64,000 nt of DNA from Rhizobium vallis (GTDB lineage Bacteria; Pseudomonadota; Alphaproteobacteria; Rhizobiales; Rhizobiaceae), in the NCBI RefSeq assembly GCF_003985155.1, contig NZ_ML133691.1, positions 248,001 through 312,000 of the forward strand, read 5' to 3'. Position numbers and translations under genes: made by a program. The number at the start of each line of letters is the position of its first letter. Position 1 is the stretch's first letter. The notes below the pieces were generated by a model. It was not told where the DNA came from and ran no database searches. It was given only the letters and a program-made list of their open reading frames with translations. This document shows positions 14,815 to 23,356 of this stretch, piece after piece.

Positions 14815-15657
14815 ATGCAGGCAGCCGGATCGATCTCAGGCACCGCTGCAGTGAAGGACGCCGGTGCCTTTCCTCGCAAGAGGACGGCAGGCGGGACGGC
14901 TTATCATGAGGCCGGGAGCGGCGAGTCGCTGGTCCTGATCCATGGTGTCGGCATGCGGCTCGAAGCCTGGGCGCCGCAAATCGCATCCCTGTCCGGCGGA
15001 TATCGCGTCATCGCCGTGGACATGCCGGGGCACGGCGAGAGCGCAAAGCTGCAGGTCGGCAGCCGCCTCGAGGAATTTGTCGCCTGGTTCGGCCGCTTTC
15101 TCGATGAGATGGAAATCGGCACGGTGAATGTCGCCGGGCATTCCATGGGCGCACTGGTGTCGGGAGGGGCGGCTGCGACCTTCGGTCAACGCATCAAGCG
15201 CGTTGCTTACCTCAATGGCGTCTATCGCCGTGACCCGGAAGCCAAGGCTGCCGTCCTCGAGCGGGCCGCGGCCATTCCGGTGACGGGCGTGGATAAGGAA
15301 GGTCCGCTGGCGCGCTGGTTCGGCGATGATCCGGAGAGCAATGCTGCTCGTGAGCTGACACGGAAATGGCTCAACCTCGTCGACCCCCAGGGTTATGCTG
15401 TCGCCTACGCCGCCTTTGCGGGTGGAGACGAGACCTATGCCGACGGCTGGAAAGACGTGGCTGGTCCGGCCTTGTTTCTGACGGGGTCCGACGATCCGAA
15501 CTCGACGCCCTTGATGGCGACGCAAATGGCAGAGCTTGCGCCCCGGGGTTATGCCCGCATCGTCGAAGGTCATCGCCATATGGTGAACCTGACCGCGCCT
15601 GATATCGTCAATTCGCTGCTCGCCGAGTGGCTGTCGTTCGGGGAGGATGAACGATGA
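14815..15657 (+). CDS. Alpha/beta hydrolase (RutD-like position)
   Basis: A 280-residue hydrolase. LVLIHGVGMRLEAW (about 39-52) gives the oxyanion region. Ser110 in AGHSMGAL is the nucleophile, Asp226 or Asp227 (LTGSDDPNS) the acid, and His253 or His255 (EGHRHMV) the base. I start at ATG 14815; the longer frame overlaps the DUF1185 gene. Its stop overlaps the flavin reductase start (ATGA). Next to a flavin reductase and an LLM monooxygenase it matches the role RutD plays in the Rut pyrimidine pathway, hydrolysing or clearing a product of oxygenation. The substrate here is unknown. Confidence 0.88.
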   Translation: MQAAGSISGTAAVKDAGAFPRKRTAGGTAYHEAGSGESLVLIHGVGMRLEAWAPQIASLSGGYRVIAVDMPGHGESAKLQVGSRLEEFVAWFGRFLDEMEIGTVNVAGHSMGALVSGGAAATFGQRIKRVAYLNGVYRRDPEAKAAVLERAAAIPVTGVDKEGPLARWFGDDPESNAARELTRKWLNLVDPQGYAVAYAAFAGGDETYADGWKDVAGPALFLTGSDDPNSTPLMATQMAELAPRGYARIVEGHRHMVNLTAPDIVNSLLAEWLSFGEDER

Positions 15658-16589
15658 CAATCCAGACTGTCGATCCAAGAGCATTGCGCGATGCATTCGG
15701 GGCTTTTCCCACAGGCGTGACTGTCGTCACCGCCTGCGACGGGGAGGGAAATCCGATCGGCTTCACGGCGAACTCCTTCACCTCGGTCTCGCTCAATCCG
15801 CCGTTGCTGCTCGTCTGCCTTGCCAAGACCTCGCGAAATTTCGCCACCATGACCGGCGCGCAGCATTTTGCGATCAACGTGCTGTCGGAAACGCAGAAGG
15901 ATGTGTCGAATACCTTTGCGCGTCCTGTCGAGGACCGGTTTGCGGCGGTCGAGTGGGCCAAGGGAACGGCAGGCTGCCCGATTTTCTCGAACGTGGCGGC
16001 ATGGTTCGAATGCGCCATGGAAGAGGTCATCGAGGCCGGCGACCACGTCATCCTGATCGGGAGCATCGAATCCTTCGACAATAGCGGCCGCAACGGTCTC
16101 GGCTATGCCCGTGGCGGCTACTTCACCCCGACGCTCGCCAGCAAGGCGGTCTCCGCGGCAGCCGAAGGCAATCTGGAACTTGCCGCCGTCGTCGAACGAC
16201 GCGGAGAGGTTCTGCTGCTCGGCGATGACGTTCTGTTTCTCCCAAGCATTGACGCCCATGACGGCAACCCGACGGAGATGCTGGAAAAATACCTGGAGAC
16301 ATCAACCGGGCTGAAGGTCAGCATCGGCTTTCTCTATTCGGTTTACGAGGGCAAGAGCGACGGTAAGCAGCACATCGTCTACCACGCTGTCGCAGGTGAT
16401 GGGGAGCCCGCGAGCGGCAGGTTCCTGAAGGCCGATGCCATATCCGGTGCGCAGTTCAAGACCAGCTCGACCGCCGATATCGTCAATCGCTTCGCGATGG
16501 AAAGCTCGATCGGCAATTTCGGCGTCTATTTCGGTGACGAGACCGGCGGCAAAGTTCATCCCATTCCAGCCAAGGGCGCAAAAGCATGA
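15654..16589 (+). CDS. Flavin reductase with extra C-terminal domain
   Basis: A 311-residue protein. Residues 10-155 are a flavin-reductase-like FMN-binding split barrel (FPTGVTVVTACDGEGNPIG, FTANSFTSVSLNPPLLLVCL, HFAINVLS, GDHVILIGSIESF). The usual family length is about 160-180. The remaining 150 residues form a separate region (AAVVERRGEVLLLGDDVLFLPSIDAHDGN, IGFLYSVYEGK, HIVYHAVAG) whose opening resembles a Nudix fold, though I see no full Nudix box. It overlaps the genes on both sides by 4 bp. It should supply reduced FMN to the monooxygenase encoded next; the added domain may bind substrate or the partner. Confidence 0.88.
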   Translation: MTIQTVDPRALRDAFGAFPTGVTVVTACDGEGNPIGFTANSFTSVSLNPPLLLVCLAKTSRNFATMTGAQHFAINVLSETQKDVSNTFARPVEDRFAAVEWAKGTAGCPIFSNVAAWFECAMEEVIEAGDHVILIGSIESFDNSGRNGLGYARGGYFTPTLASKAVSAAAEGNLELAAVVERRGEVLLLGDDVLFLPSIDAHDGNPTEMLEKYLETSTGLKVSIGFLYSVYEGKSDGKQHIVYHAVAGDGEPASGRFLKADAISGAQFKTSSTADIVNRFAMESSIGNFGVYFGDETGGKVHPIPAKGAKA

Positions 16590-17626
16590 AGTTCTCCCTC
16601 TTCGTCCATATGGAACGGCTCGACGCCAGCCAGAGCCACAAGAGCCTTTACGAGGAATTCGTCGCGCTCTGCGAGATCGCCGACAAGGGCGGCATGCATG
16701 CGATCTGGACGGGCGAACATCATGGCATGGATTTCACCATCGCGCCCAACCCGTTCGTCACCATTGCCGATCTGGCGCGGCGCACATCGCGGGCAAGGCT
16801 CGGGACGGGAACGGTAATCGCGCCCTTCTGGCATCCGATCAAGCTTGCCGGCGAGGCTGCCATGACCGACATCATCTGCGATGGAAGGCTCGACATCGGC
16901 ATTGCGCGCGGCGCCTATTCCTTCGAATACGAGCGCCTGCTCCCGGGTCTCGATGCATGGGGTGCCGGTCAGCGCATGCGGGAACTCATCCCGGCAATCA
17001 AAGGAATCTGGAACGGCGACTACGCCCATGACGGGGAATTCTTCAAGTTCCCCGCGACCACCTCGGCGCCGAAGCCGCTGCAGCAGCCGAACCCGCCCAT
17101 CTGGGTTGCGGCGCGCGATCCGAATTCGCACGAATTTGCCGTCGCCAACGGCTGCAACGTCCAGGTTACGCCGCTCTGGCAGGGTGATGACGAGGTCCAG
17201 TCGCTGATGGACCGCTTCAACGATGCCTGCGCCAAAAATCCTGACGTCGAGCGGCCGAAGATCATGCTGCTGCGCCACACCTATGTCGGTTCGTCGGAAG
17301 AAGACGTCGCCCAGGCCGCGCACGAACTCAGCGTTTACTACAACTATTTCTTCGCCTGGTTCAAAAATGAGAAGCCGGTCAACCAAGGCCTGATCGAGCG
17401 GATTCCGGACGACCAGATCAGGTCGAACGCCATGCTTTCGGATCACGTCATGCGCACCAACAATGTCGTTGGAGACGCGCGAACCGTCATTGACCGGCTC
17501 AAAGCCTATGAAGCGCTCGGTTATGACGAATATTCCTTCTGGATCGACACCGGCATGAGTTTCGAGCGCAAGAAAGCGTCGCTCGAACGCTTCATCGCCG
17601 AGGTCATGCCGGCATTTCAGGAGTAA
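16586..17626 (+). CDS. LLM class flavin-dependent monooxygenase
   Basis: A 346-residue luciferase-like monooxygenase. KFSLFVHMERLDA is the first barrel strand. HAIWTGEHHGMDFTIAPNPFV (about 33-53) is the family pattern, followed by RLGTGTVIAPFWHPIKLAGEAAM, CDGRLDIGIARGAYSFEYERL and NPPIWVAARDPNSHEFAVANGCNVQ. It overlaps the flavin reductase stop by 4 bp, giving a two-component monooxygenase. It is closer to the branch with EHH near the active site than to SsuD-like sulfonatases. With hydrolase and two aldehyde dehydrogenases in the operon it probably oxygenates a ring or an amine to release an aldehyde. Confidence 0.9.
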   Translation: MKFSLFVHMERLDASQSHKSLYEEFVALCEIADKGGMHAIWTGEHHGMDFTIAPNPFVTIADLARRTSRARLGTGTVIAPFWHPIKLAGEAAMTDIICDGRLDIGIARGAYSFEYERLLPGLDAWGAGQRMRELIPAIKGIWNGDYAHDGEFFKFPATTSAPKPLQQPNPPIWVAARDPNSHEFAVANGCNVQVTPLWQGDDEVQSLMDRFNDACAKNPDVERPKIMLLRHTYVGSSEEDVAQAAHELSVYYNYFFAWFKNEKPVNQGLIERIPDDQIRSNAMLSDHVMRTNNVVGDARTVIDRLKAYEALGYDEYSFWIDTGMSFERKKASLERFIAEVMPAFQE

Positions 17627-17630
17627 GGCC

Positions 17631-19094
17631 ATGCGGCGTTTCCAGCACTATATCGACGGTGAATTTTCGGATGGCGAGGCCCGTTATCCCAGCATCGATC
17701 CGGCCACCGGCGCGGTCTGGGCGGAGATGCCGGAAGCGCGCGAGGATGATGTCGACCGGGCGGTGAATGCCGCTGACAGGGCGCTCTACGAAGGCCCCTG
17801 GTCGAAAATGACGGCCACGCAGCGAGGCAAGCTGCTTTACAAGCTCGCCGATCTGGTTGCCGCCAACGCGCAGGTTCTCGCTGAACTGGAGACGCGCGAC
17901 ACCGGCAAGATCATCCGTGAAACATCGGCGCAAATCGCCTATGTCGCCGACTACTATCGCTACTATGCCGGCATATCAGACAAGATCGAAGGCTCCTACC
18001 TGCCGATCGACAAGCCTGACATGGATGTCTGGCTTCGCCGCGAGCCGATCGGCGTCGTCGCCATGGTCGTGCCGTGGAACAGCCAGCTCTTCCTGTCGGC
18101 GGTGAAGATCGGTCCGGCGCTGGCCGCCGGCTGCACCATGGTGGTGAAGGCCTCGGAAGATGGGCCGGCGCCGCTTCTCGAATTTGCGCGTCTCGTGCAC
18201 GAGGCTGGCTTTCCCGCAGGCGTCGTCAACATCATCACCGGTTTCGGCGCTTCCTGCGGCGCCGCGCTCGGCCGTCATCCGAAGGTTGCGCACGTCGCCT
18301 TCACCGGCGGTCCTGAAACGGCCCGGCACGTCGTTCGCAACTCGGCCGAAAACCTCGCCTCCACCTCGCTTGAACTCGGCGGCAAGTCGCCCTTCATCGT
18401 CTTTGCCGATGCGGACCTCGAAAGTGCTGCCAACGCCCAGGTCGCCGGCATCTTCGCCGCGACGGGACAGAGCTGCGTTGCCGGGTCGCGCTTGATCGTC
18501 GAACGCAGCGTCAAGGACAGGTTCGTCGCCCTGCTGCGACAGAAGGCTGAGGCGATCCGGATCGGCGCACCGCTCGACATGGCGACGGAGGTCGGCCCGC
18601 TTGCCACCAAGCGCCAGCAAGACAATATCGGCGCGCTCGTCGCCAGGTCGATCGAAAGCGGCGCCCGTCTCGTCACCGGCGGCAGCAAGATTGACGGCGA
18701 AGGCTTTTATTTCCCGCCGACGATCCTCGACTGCGACGATGTCGCCTCGCCCTCGCTGATCGAGGAATTCTTCGGGCCGGTCCTCTCAGTCGTGTCCTTC
18801 GAGACCGAGGCCGAGGCGCTTAGGCTTGCCAACGATACTCGCTATGGCCTGGCCGCCGGAGTCTTCACGCAGAATCTGACCCGGGCACACCGGCTGATGA
18901 AGGGGATCCGCGCCGGGATCGTCTGGGTCAACACCTACCGCGCCGTATCGCCGATCGCGCCGTTCGGCGGTTTCGGCCTGTCCGGTCACGGTAGGGAAGG
19001 GGGCATGGCAGCGGCCCTCGACTATACCCGCACCAAGACGATTTGGCTCCGGACATCGGACGATCCGATCCCCGATCCCTTCGTGATGAGATAG
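17631..19094 (+). CDS. Aldehyde dehydrogenase (NAD(P)-dependent)
   Basis: A 487-residue ALDH-superfamily enzyme of full length. The general base is Glu248 in LELGGKSP and the catalytic cysteine Cys282 in GQSCVAGSR. The N-terminal PWNSQLFLSAVKIGPALAAGC region and the C-terminal FGGFGLSGHGREGG are intact. It begins 4 bp after the monooxygenase stop, so it probably oxidises that enzyme's aldehyde product to an acid. The second ALDH in the operon, at 23357, is of the succinate-semialdehyde type, so two different aldehydes are likely formed along the pathway. Confidence 0.92.
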   Translation: MRRFQHYIDGEFSDGEARYPSIDPATGAVWAEMPEAREDDVDRAVNAADRALYEGPWSKMTATQRGKLLYKLADLVAANAQVLAELETRDTGKIIRETSAQIAYVADYYRYYAGISDKIEGSYLPIDKPDMDVWLRREPIGVVAMVVPWNSQLFLSAVKIGPALAAGCTMVVKASEDGPAPLLEFARLVHEAGFPAGVVNIITGFGASCGAALGRHPKVAHVAFTGGPETARHVVRNSAENLASTSLELGGKSPFIVFADADLESAANAQVAGIFAATGQSCVAGSRLIVERSVKDRFVALLRQKAEAIRIGAPLDMATEVGPLATKRQQDNIGALVARSIESGARLVTGGSKIDGEGFYFPPTILDCDDVASPSLIEEFFGPVLSVVSFETEAEALRLANDTRYGLAAGVFTQNLTRAHRLMKGIRAGIVWVNTYRAVSPIAPFGGFGLSGHGREGGMAAALDYTRTKTIWLRTSDDPIPDPFVMR

Positions 19095-19099
19095 CGGCG

Positions 19100-19423
19100 A
19101 TGTTTTACGAAATCCGCACCTATCGGCTGAAGAACGGCACGATCCCGCAATACCTCAAGGTCGTCGAGGAAGAGGGGATCGAGATCCAGAAGAGCCATCT
19201 CGGCACGCTCGTCGGCTACTTCTTCTCGGAGATCGGCACGATCAACGAGATCGTCCACATCTGGGCCTTTGCGAGCCTGGACGACCGGGAGGCAAGACGC
19301 CGGACGCTTCTGGCCGATCCCCGTTGGCAGGCCTTCCTGCCCAAGATCCGCGATCTGATCGAAGTGGCGGAGAACAAGATTATGAAGCCAGCAAGCTTTT
19401 CGCCCGGGAGCGAGGCGCACTGA
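19100..19423 (+). CDS. NIPSNAP family protein
   Basis: A 107-residue dimeric alpha-beta barrel (ferredoxin-like) protein starting at ATG 19100, 5 bp after the ALDH stop. The NIPSNAP pattern is clear: MFYEIRTYRLKNGTIPQYLKVVEEEGI at the start, GYFFSEIGTINEIVHIWAF in the middle and DPRWQAFLPKIRDLI after it. Small NIPSNAP proteins often sit in catabolic operons without known chemistry, and may be isomerases or monooxygenase-like proteins. The upstream extension of the frame overlaps the ALDH gene and is not preferred. Confidence 0.85.
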   Translation: MFYEIRTYRLKNGTIPQYLKVVEEEGIEIQKSHLGTLVGYFFSEIGTINEIVHIWAFASLDDREARRRTLLADPRWQAFLPKIRDLIEVAENKIMKPASFSPGSEAH

Positions 19424-19471
19424 CGGCATAAGGCATACCCGTAGGACAAACCAGAACAAGGAAAAGGGAAC

Positions 19472-20482
19472 ATGAAAACAACATTTGCTTTCGCGGCGAT
19501 CGCCGCATTCGTGGCGGCGTCCGCACCCGCACACGCCGACAACATGGTCTTCTCGAGCTGGGGAGGAACGACCCAGGACGCGCAGAAGGCTGCATGGGCA
19601 AGCCCGTTCACGGAAAAGACCGGTGTCACCGTCGTTCAGGACGGACCGACCGACTACGGCAAGCTCAAGGCGATGGTCGAGGCCGGTGAGGTCACCTGGG
19701 ACGTCGTCGACGTTGAAGGCGACTACGCTGCCCAGGCCGGCAAAAACGGCCAGCTCGAGAAACTCGACTTCTCGATCATCGATAAATCCAAGCTCGATCC
19801 GCGCTTCGTCACCGACTATTCAGTCGGCAGCTTCTATTATTCCTTTGTGATCGGCTGCAATGCCGATGCCGTCAGCGCTTGCCCGAAGACATGGGCTGAC
19901 CTGTTCGACACGGCGAAATTTCCCGGCAAGCGCACATTCTACAAGTGGTCGGCTCCCGGCGTGATCGAAGCGGCGCTGCTGGCCGACGGCGTGCCTGCCG
20001 ACAAGCTTTATCCGCTCGATCTCGACCGCGCCTTCAAGAAGCTCGATACGATCAAATCCGACATCATCTGGTGGTCGGGCGGCGCACAGTCGCAGCAGCT
20101 CTTGGCATCCGCCGAAGCTCCCTTCGGCAGTGTCTGGAACGGCCGCATGACGGCGCTTGCAGCGACCGGCATCAAGGTTGAGACCTCCTGGGAACAGAAT
20201 ATCACCGCAGCTGATGCGCTCGTCGTGCCGAAGGGTTCGCCGAACGCTGAGGCTGCGATGAAGTTCATTGCTCTGGCGACCTCGGCTGAACCGCAGGCGG
20301 CCCTCGCAAAAGCCACCGGCTATGCGCCGATCAACCTCGACTCCGCCAAGCTGATGGACCCGGCGACCGCCAAGACGCTGCCGGACCAGCAGACGGCAAG
20401 CCAGGTGAATGCCGATATGAACTATTGGGCTGAGAATCGCGATGCCATCGGCGAGAAGTGGTACGCCTGGCAGGCGAAATAA
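19472..20482 (+). CDS. Polyamine-type ABC transporter substrate-binding protein
   Basis: A 336-residue binding protein of the PotD/PotF class (SBP family 1). The signal peptide is MKTTFAFAAIAAFVAASAPAHA. Then NMVFSSWGGTTQDAQKAAW, GLTVV-like VTVVQDGPTDYGKLKAMVEAGEVTWDVVDVEGDYA, and VGSFYYSFVIGCN follow. It is the first gene of a complete importer inside the catabolic operon, so the pathway substrate is probably a nitrogen-containing organic molecule or a carboxylate rather than a true polyamine. A strong hairpin follows the stop codon. Confidence 0.9.
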   Translation: MKTTFAFAAIAAFVAASAPAHADNMVFSSWGGTTQDAQKAAWASPFTEKTGVTVVQDGPTDYGKLKAMVEAGEVTWDVVDVEGDYAAQAGKNGQLEKLDFSIIDKSKLDPRFVTDYSVGSFYYSFVIGCNADAVSACPKTWADLFDTAKFPGKRTFYKWSAPGVIEAALLADGVPADKLYPLDLDRAFKKLDTIKSDIIWWSGGAQSQQLLASAEAPFGSVWNGRMTALAATGIKVETSWEQNITAADALVVPKGSPNAEAAMKFIALATSAEPQAALAKATGYAPINLDSAKLMDPATAKTLPDQQTASQVNADMNYWAENRDAIGEKWYAWQAK

Positions 20483-20501
20483 GCTGAAACCTGAGATGAA
20501 T

Positions 20502-20526
20502 GGGCACGGCGAAGGTCGCCGTGCCC
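20502..20526 (+). other. Intercistronic hairpin after the polyamine-type binding protein
   Basis: GGGCACGGCGA at 20502-20512 pairs perfectly with TCGCCGTGCCC at 20516-20526 across a 3-nt loop. No T-run. It separates the binding-protein gene from the permease genes of the same importer. Confidence 0.65.
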
Positions 20527-20595
20527 TCCGCGGCGCCGCTGCCAATTGCTTCTATCCCGGCGCCCCGCGGAAATTGACGGGTGGGAAGGACTGTC

Positions 20596-21468
20596 ATGTC
20601 GACGTATAGCGATGCCTCCGGCATCATTGCGCCCTTACCGAAGGTGCGGAGGGCAACAGGTTTCGGCGCGGTCGCTCCGGCTCTTGCCTTCGTGGGCATC
20701 TTTTTCATCGTGCCGGTGGCGATACTTCTGTTGCGGAGCGTGCTGGAACCGGTGCCGGGCCTCGGCAATTATGCGCAGCTTATCGGGTCGGCGACCTATC
20801 TCAAGATTTTCGCCAACACCTTCATCGTCTCCGGCCTCGTCACGGTGATTTCGCTGCTGATCGGTTTTCCCGTTGCCTGGGCGCTGGCAATCATGCCCGG
20901 ACGGCTGACCTCGGTGATCTTTGCGATCCTGCTCCTGTCGATGTGGACCAACCTCTTGGCCCGCACCTATGCCTGGATGGTGCTTCTGCAGCGAACGGGG
21001 CTCATCAACAAGATGCTGATGGGAATGGGGCTGATCGACAAACCGCTCGCGCTCGTCAACAACCTGACCGGGGTGACGATCGGCATGACCTATATCATGC
21101 TGCCTTTCATCATCCTGCCGCTCTACGGCGTCATCAAGAAGATCGACCCGTCGATCCTGCAGGCGGCGGCCCTTTGCGGCGCCAACCGGTGGCAGTGTCT
21201 GACGCGCGTTCTGCTGCCGCTGGCAACACCCGGCATGGCGGCCGGCGCCCTCATGGTCTTCGTCATGTCGCTCGGCTATTTCGTCACGCCCTCGCTTCTC
21301 GGCGGCACCGCCAACATGATGCTCGCAGAGCTGATCGCGCAATTCGTGCAGTCGCTGGTCAATTGGGGAATGGGCGGTGCTGCGGCGCTGGTTCTCCTGG
21401 TGGTGACCCTGTCGCTTTATGCCGTGCAGCTGCGTTTCCTAGGCAACCAGAACCCGGGAGGACGTTGA
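20596..21468 (+). CDS. ABC transporter permease (PotB type)
   Basis: A 290-residue inner membrane permease starting at ATG 20596 after a GGGAAGGA site (the GTG at 20581 is part of that site's surroundings and less likely). Six membrane segments are evident (ALAFVGIFFIVPVAILLL first). The EAA loop reads AAALCGANRWQCLTRVLLPLATPGMAAGAL, as in PotB/PotH-class proteins. It pairs with the PotC-type gene one base downstream. Confidence 0.9.
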   Translation: MSTYSDASGIIAPLPKVRRATGFGAVAPALAFVGIFFIVPVAILLLRSVLEPVPGLGNYAQLIGSATYLKIFANTFIVSGLVTVISLLIGFPVAWALAIMPGRLTSVIFAILLLSMWTNLLARTYAWMVLLQRTGLINKMLMGMGLIDKPLALVNNLTGVTIGMTYIMLPFIILPLYGVIKKIDPSILQAAALCGANRWQCLTRVLLPLATPGMAAGALMVFVMSLGYFVTPSLLGGTANMMLAELIAQFVQSLVNWGMGGAAALVLLVVTLSLYAVQLRFLGNQNPGGR

Positions 21469-21469
21469 C

Positions 21470-22270
21470 ATGTTGCTCAATTTCGACCGCCTCGGCTGGT
21501 GGAAATACATGCTTCTGGCGATAACGCTTCTGACCGCAGCCTTCCTGCTGCTGCCGATCCTCTTCATCGCGGCCCTGTCATTCGGCTCCTCGCAATGGCT
21601 GATCTTTCCGCCGCCGGGCTGGACGTTTCAATGGTATGGTGAGCTCTTCGCCGATCCGCGCTGGCTGGAATCGGCTTTGACGAGTTTCAAGATCGCGGTC
21701 ATTGTGACGGTTCTGTCGGTGCTGCTCGGGCTCGTGACGTCCTTCGGGCTGGTGCGCGGTTCGTTCATCTTCCGCGATGCGCTGAAAGCGCTGTTCCTCA
21801 CGCCGATGATCCTTCCGGTCGTCGTTCTCGCGGTTGCCCTCTACGCCTTCTTTCTCAGGATCGGTCTTGGCGGAACGCTGACCGGCTTTGTCGTTTCGCA
21901 CCTGGTCCTCGCGTTGCCTTTCTCGATCCTGTCCATATCGAGCGCGCTGGAGGGCTTCGACAAGTCGATCGAGGATGCGGCGGTGCTCTGCGGCGCCTCT
22001 CCCCTGGAAGCGAAGATCAGGGTCACGCTTCCCGCAATCAGTCATGGGCTGTTTTCGGCCGCCATCTTCTCTTTCCTGACATCATGGGACGAGGTGGTGG
22101 TGGCGATCTTCATGTCCAGCCCGACCCTGCAGACGCTGCCGGTGAAGGTATGGGCGACGCTCCGGCAGGACCTGACGCCCGTCGTGGCTGCGGCGTCGAC
22201 CCTTCTCATCCTTTTGACGATCATCCTGATGGCACTTGTTGCCGTCGTGCGTAAGGTACTGAAACAATGA
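21470..22270 (+). CDS. ABC transporter permease (PotC type)
   Basis: A 266-residue permease beginning one base after the PotB-type stop. Membrane segments include MLLAITLLTAAFLLLPILFI and IILMALVAVV. The EAA loop is AAVLCGASPLEAKIRVTLPAISHGLFSA. Proteins of this class form a heterodimer with the PotB-type partner and contact the ATPase encoded next, whose start overlaps this stop by 4 bp. Confidence 0.9.
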   Translation: MLLNFDRLGWWKYMLLAITLLTAAFLLLPILFIAALSFGSSQWLIFPPPGWTFQWYGELFADPRWLESALTSFKIAVIVTVLSVLLGLVTSFGLVRGSFIFRDALKALFLTPMILPVVVLAVALYAFFLRIGLGGTLTGFVVSHLVLALPFSILSISSALEGFDKSIEDAAVLCGASPLEAKIRVTLPAISHGLFSAAIFSFLTSWDEVVVAIFMSSPTLQTLPVKVWATLRQDLTPVVAAASTLLILLTIILMALVAVVRKVLKQ

Positions 22271-23346
22271 ACGAACCATTCCTTCAGATCCGTGGCATAC
22301 GCAAGGAATACGGCCCCGTCGTCGCCGTGCACGATGTCACGCTCGACGTCCGCCGCGGTGAGTTCCTCACCTTTCTCGGGCCGTCCGGATCCGGCAAGAG
22401 CACGACGCTCTACATCCTGGCGGGATTTGACAATCCGACGAAGGGCGACATTACGCTGGAGGGCAAGACCCTGCTCGCCACACCGTCGCATAAGCGCAAT
22501 ATCGGCATGGTGTTCCAGCGCTACACCCTGTTTCCGCATCTGACGGTGGGTGAAAACATCGCCTTTCCGCTGAAGGTCAGGCGCAAGTCCAAGGCTGAGA
22601 TCGACAGCAAGGTGAAGGAGATGCTGCGCCTCGTCCGCCTCGAAGGCTTCGAGGATCGCAAACCTGCGCAAATGTCGGGCGGCCAGCAGCAGCGCGTCGC
22701 GCTTGCCAGGGCTCTTGCCTACGATCCGCCCGTGCTACTGATGGACGAGCCGCTGTCGGCACTCGACAAGAAGCTGCGTGAGGAAATCCAGCATGAGATC
22801 CGCCGCATCCACCAGCAGACCGAAGTGACGATCCTCTACGTCACGCACGATCAGGAAGAGGCGTTGCGTCTTTCCGACCGCATCGCCGTCTTTTCGAAGG
22901 GCATCATCGACCAGATCGGAACCGGCCCGGAACTCTACGCCAATCCCAAGACCCGCTTCGTCGCAGAATTCATCGGCGACAGTGACTTCATTTCCTGTGA
23001 CCTGCTGTCGTCGTCCGATGGGCAGGCCACGATTTCGCTTGGCGGCGGGAGCGTGTTCAACCGCATCCCGGTGCATGGAAAAGGCACCTCCGGCACAAAG
23101 GCAGCGCTAATGCTGCGGCCGGAACGCATTCGGCTGTCGCGCGCTCAGGCTGATGGAACCGGTCTTGCCGCGACCGTCAGCGACATCACCTTCCTCGGCA
23201 ACAATATCCACGTCGCGACCGAAACGGCGGCGGGTGAAGCGCTCGCAGTTCGCCTGCCGTTCGGTCATGAGGCGATCACCGGGCTCAGCCGAGGTGACAG
23301 GGTGCGTCTGGATTTCGATCCCGGTGCCGCTCACGTGTTCTGCTGA
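22267..23346 (+). CDS. ABC transporter ATP-binding protein (PotA type)
   Basis: A 359-residue ATPase. Walker A is GPSGSGKSTT, Q-loop VFQRYTLFPHLT, signature MSGGQQQRVALARAL, Walker B PVLLMDEPLSALD, switch VTHDQEEALRLSD. Residues from about 245 onward form the C-terminal TOBE/OB regulatory domain typical of PotA/FbpC proteins (LRPERIRLS). It completes the importer of this operon. Confidence 0.92.
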   Translation: MNEPFLQIRGIRKEYGPVVAVHDVTLDVRRGEFLTFLGPSGSGKSTTLYILAGFDNPTKGDITLEGKTLLATPSHKRNIGMVFQRYTLFPHLTVGENIAFPLKVRRKSKAEIDSKVKEMLRLVRLEGFEDRKPAQMSGGQQQRVALARALAYDPPVLLMDEPLSALDKKLREEIQHEIRRIHQQTEVTILYVTHDQEEALRLSDRIAVFSKGIIDQIGTGPELYANPKTRFVAEFIGDSDFISCDLLSSSDGQATISLGGGSVFNRIPVHGKGTSGTKAALMLRPERIRLSRAQADGTGLAATVSDITFLGNNIHVATETAAGEALAVRLPFGHEAITGLSRGDRVRLDFDPGAAHVFC

Positions 23347-23356
23347 AAGTTGCCCT

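Noticed and set aside
13998..14879. 293-codon minus-strand frame over the DUF1185 gene and its promoter
   Set aside because: It crosses the perfect operator and promoter and is antisense to a convincing gene; no motifs.
14815..17626. A Rut pyrimidine-degradation operon
   Set aside because: Only the hydrolase, flavin reductase and LLM monooxygenase roles match; the isochorismatase-like, YjgF-like, nitroreductase-like and permease genes are absent.
16556..17632. 358-codon frame antisense to the LLM monooxygenase gene
   Set aside because: Shadow of a gene with clear LLM motifs and 4-bp overlaps on both sides; the antisense product shows no domain.
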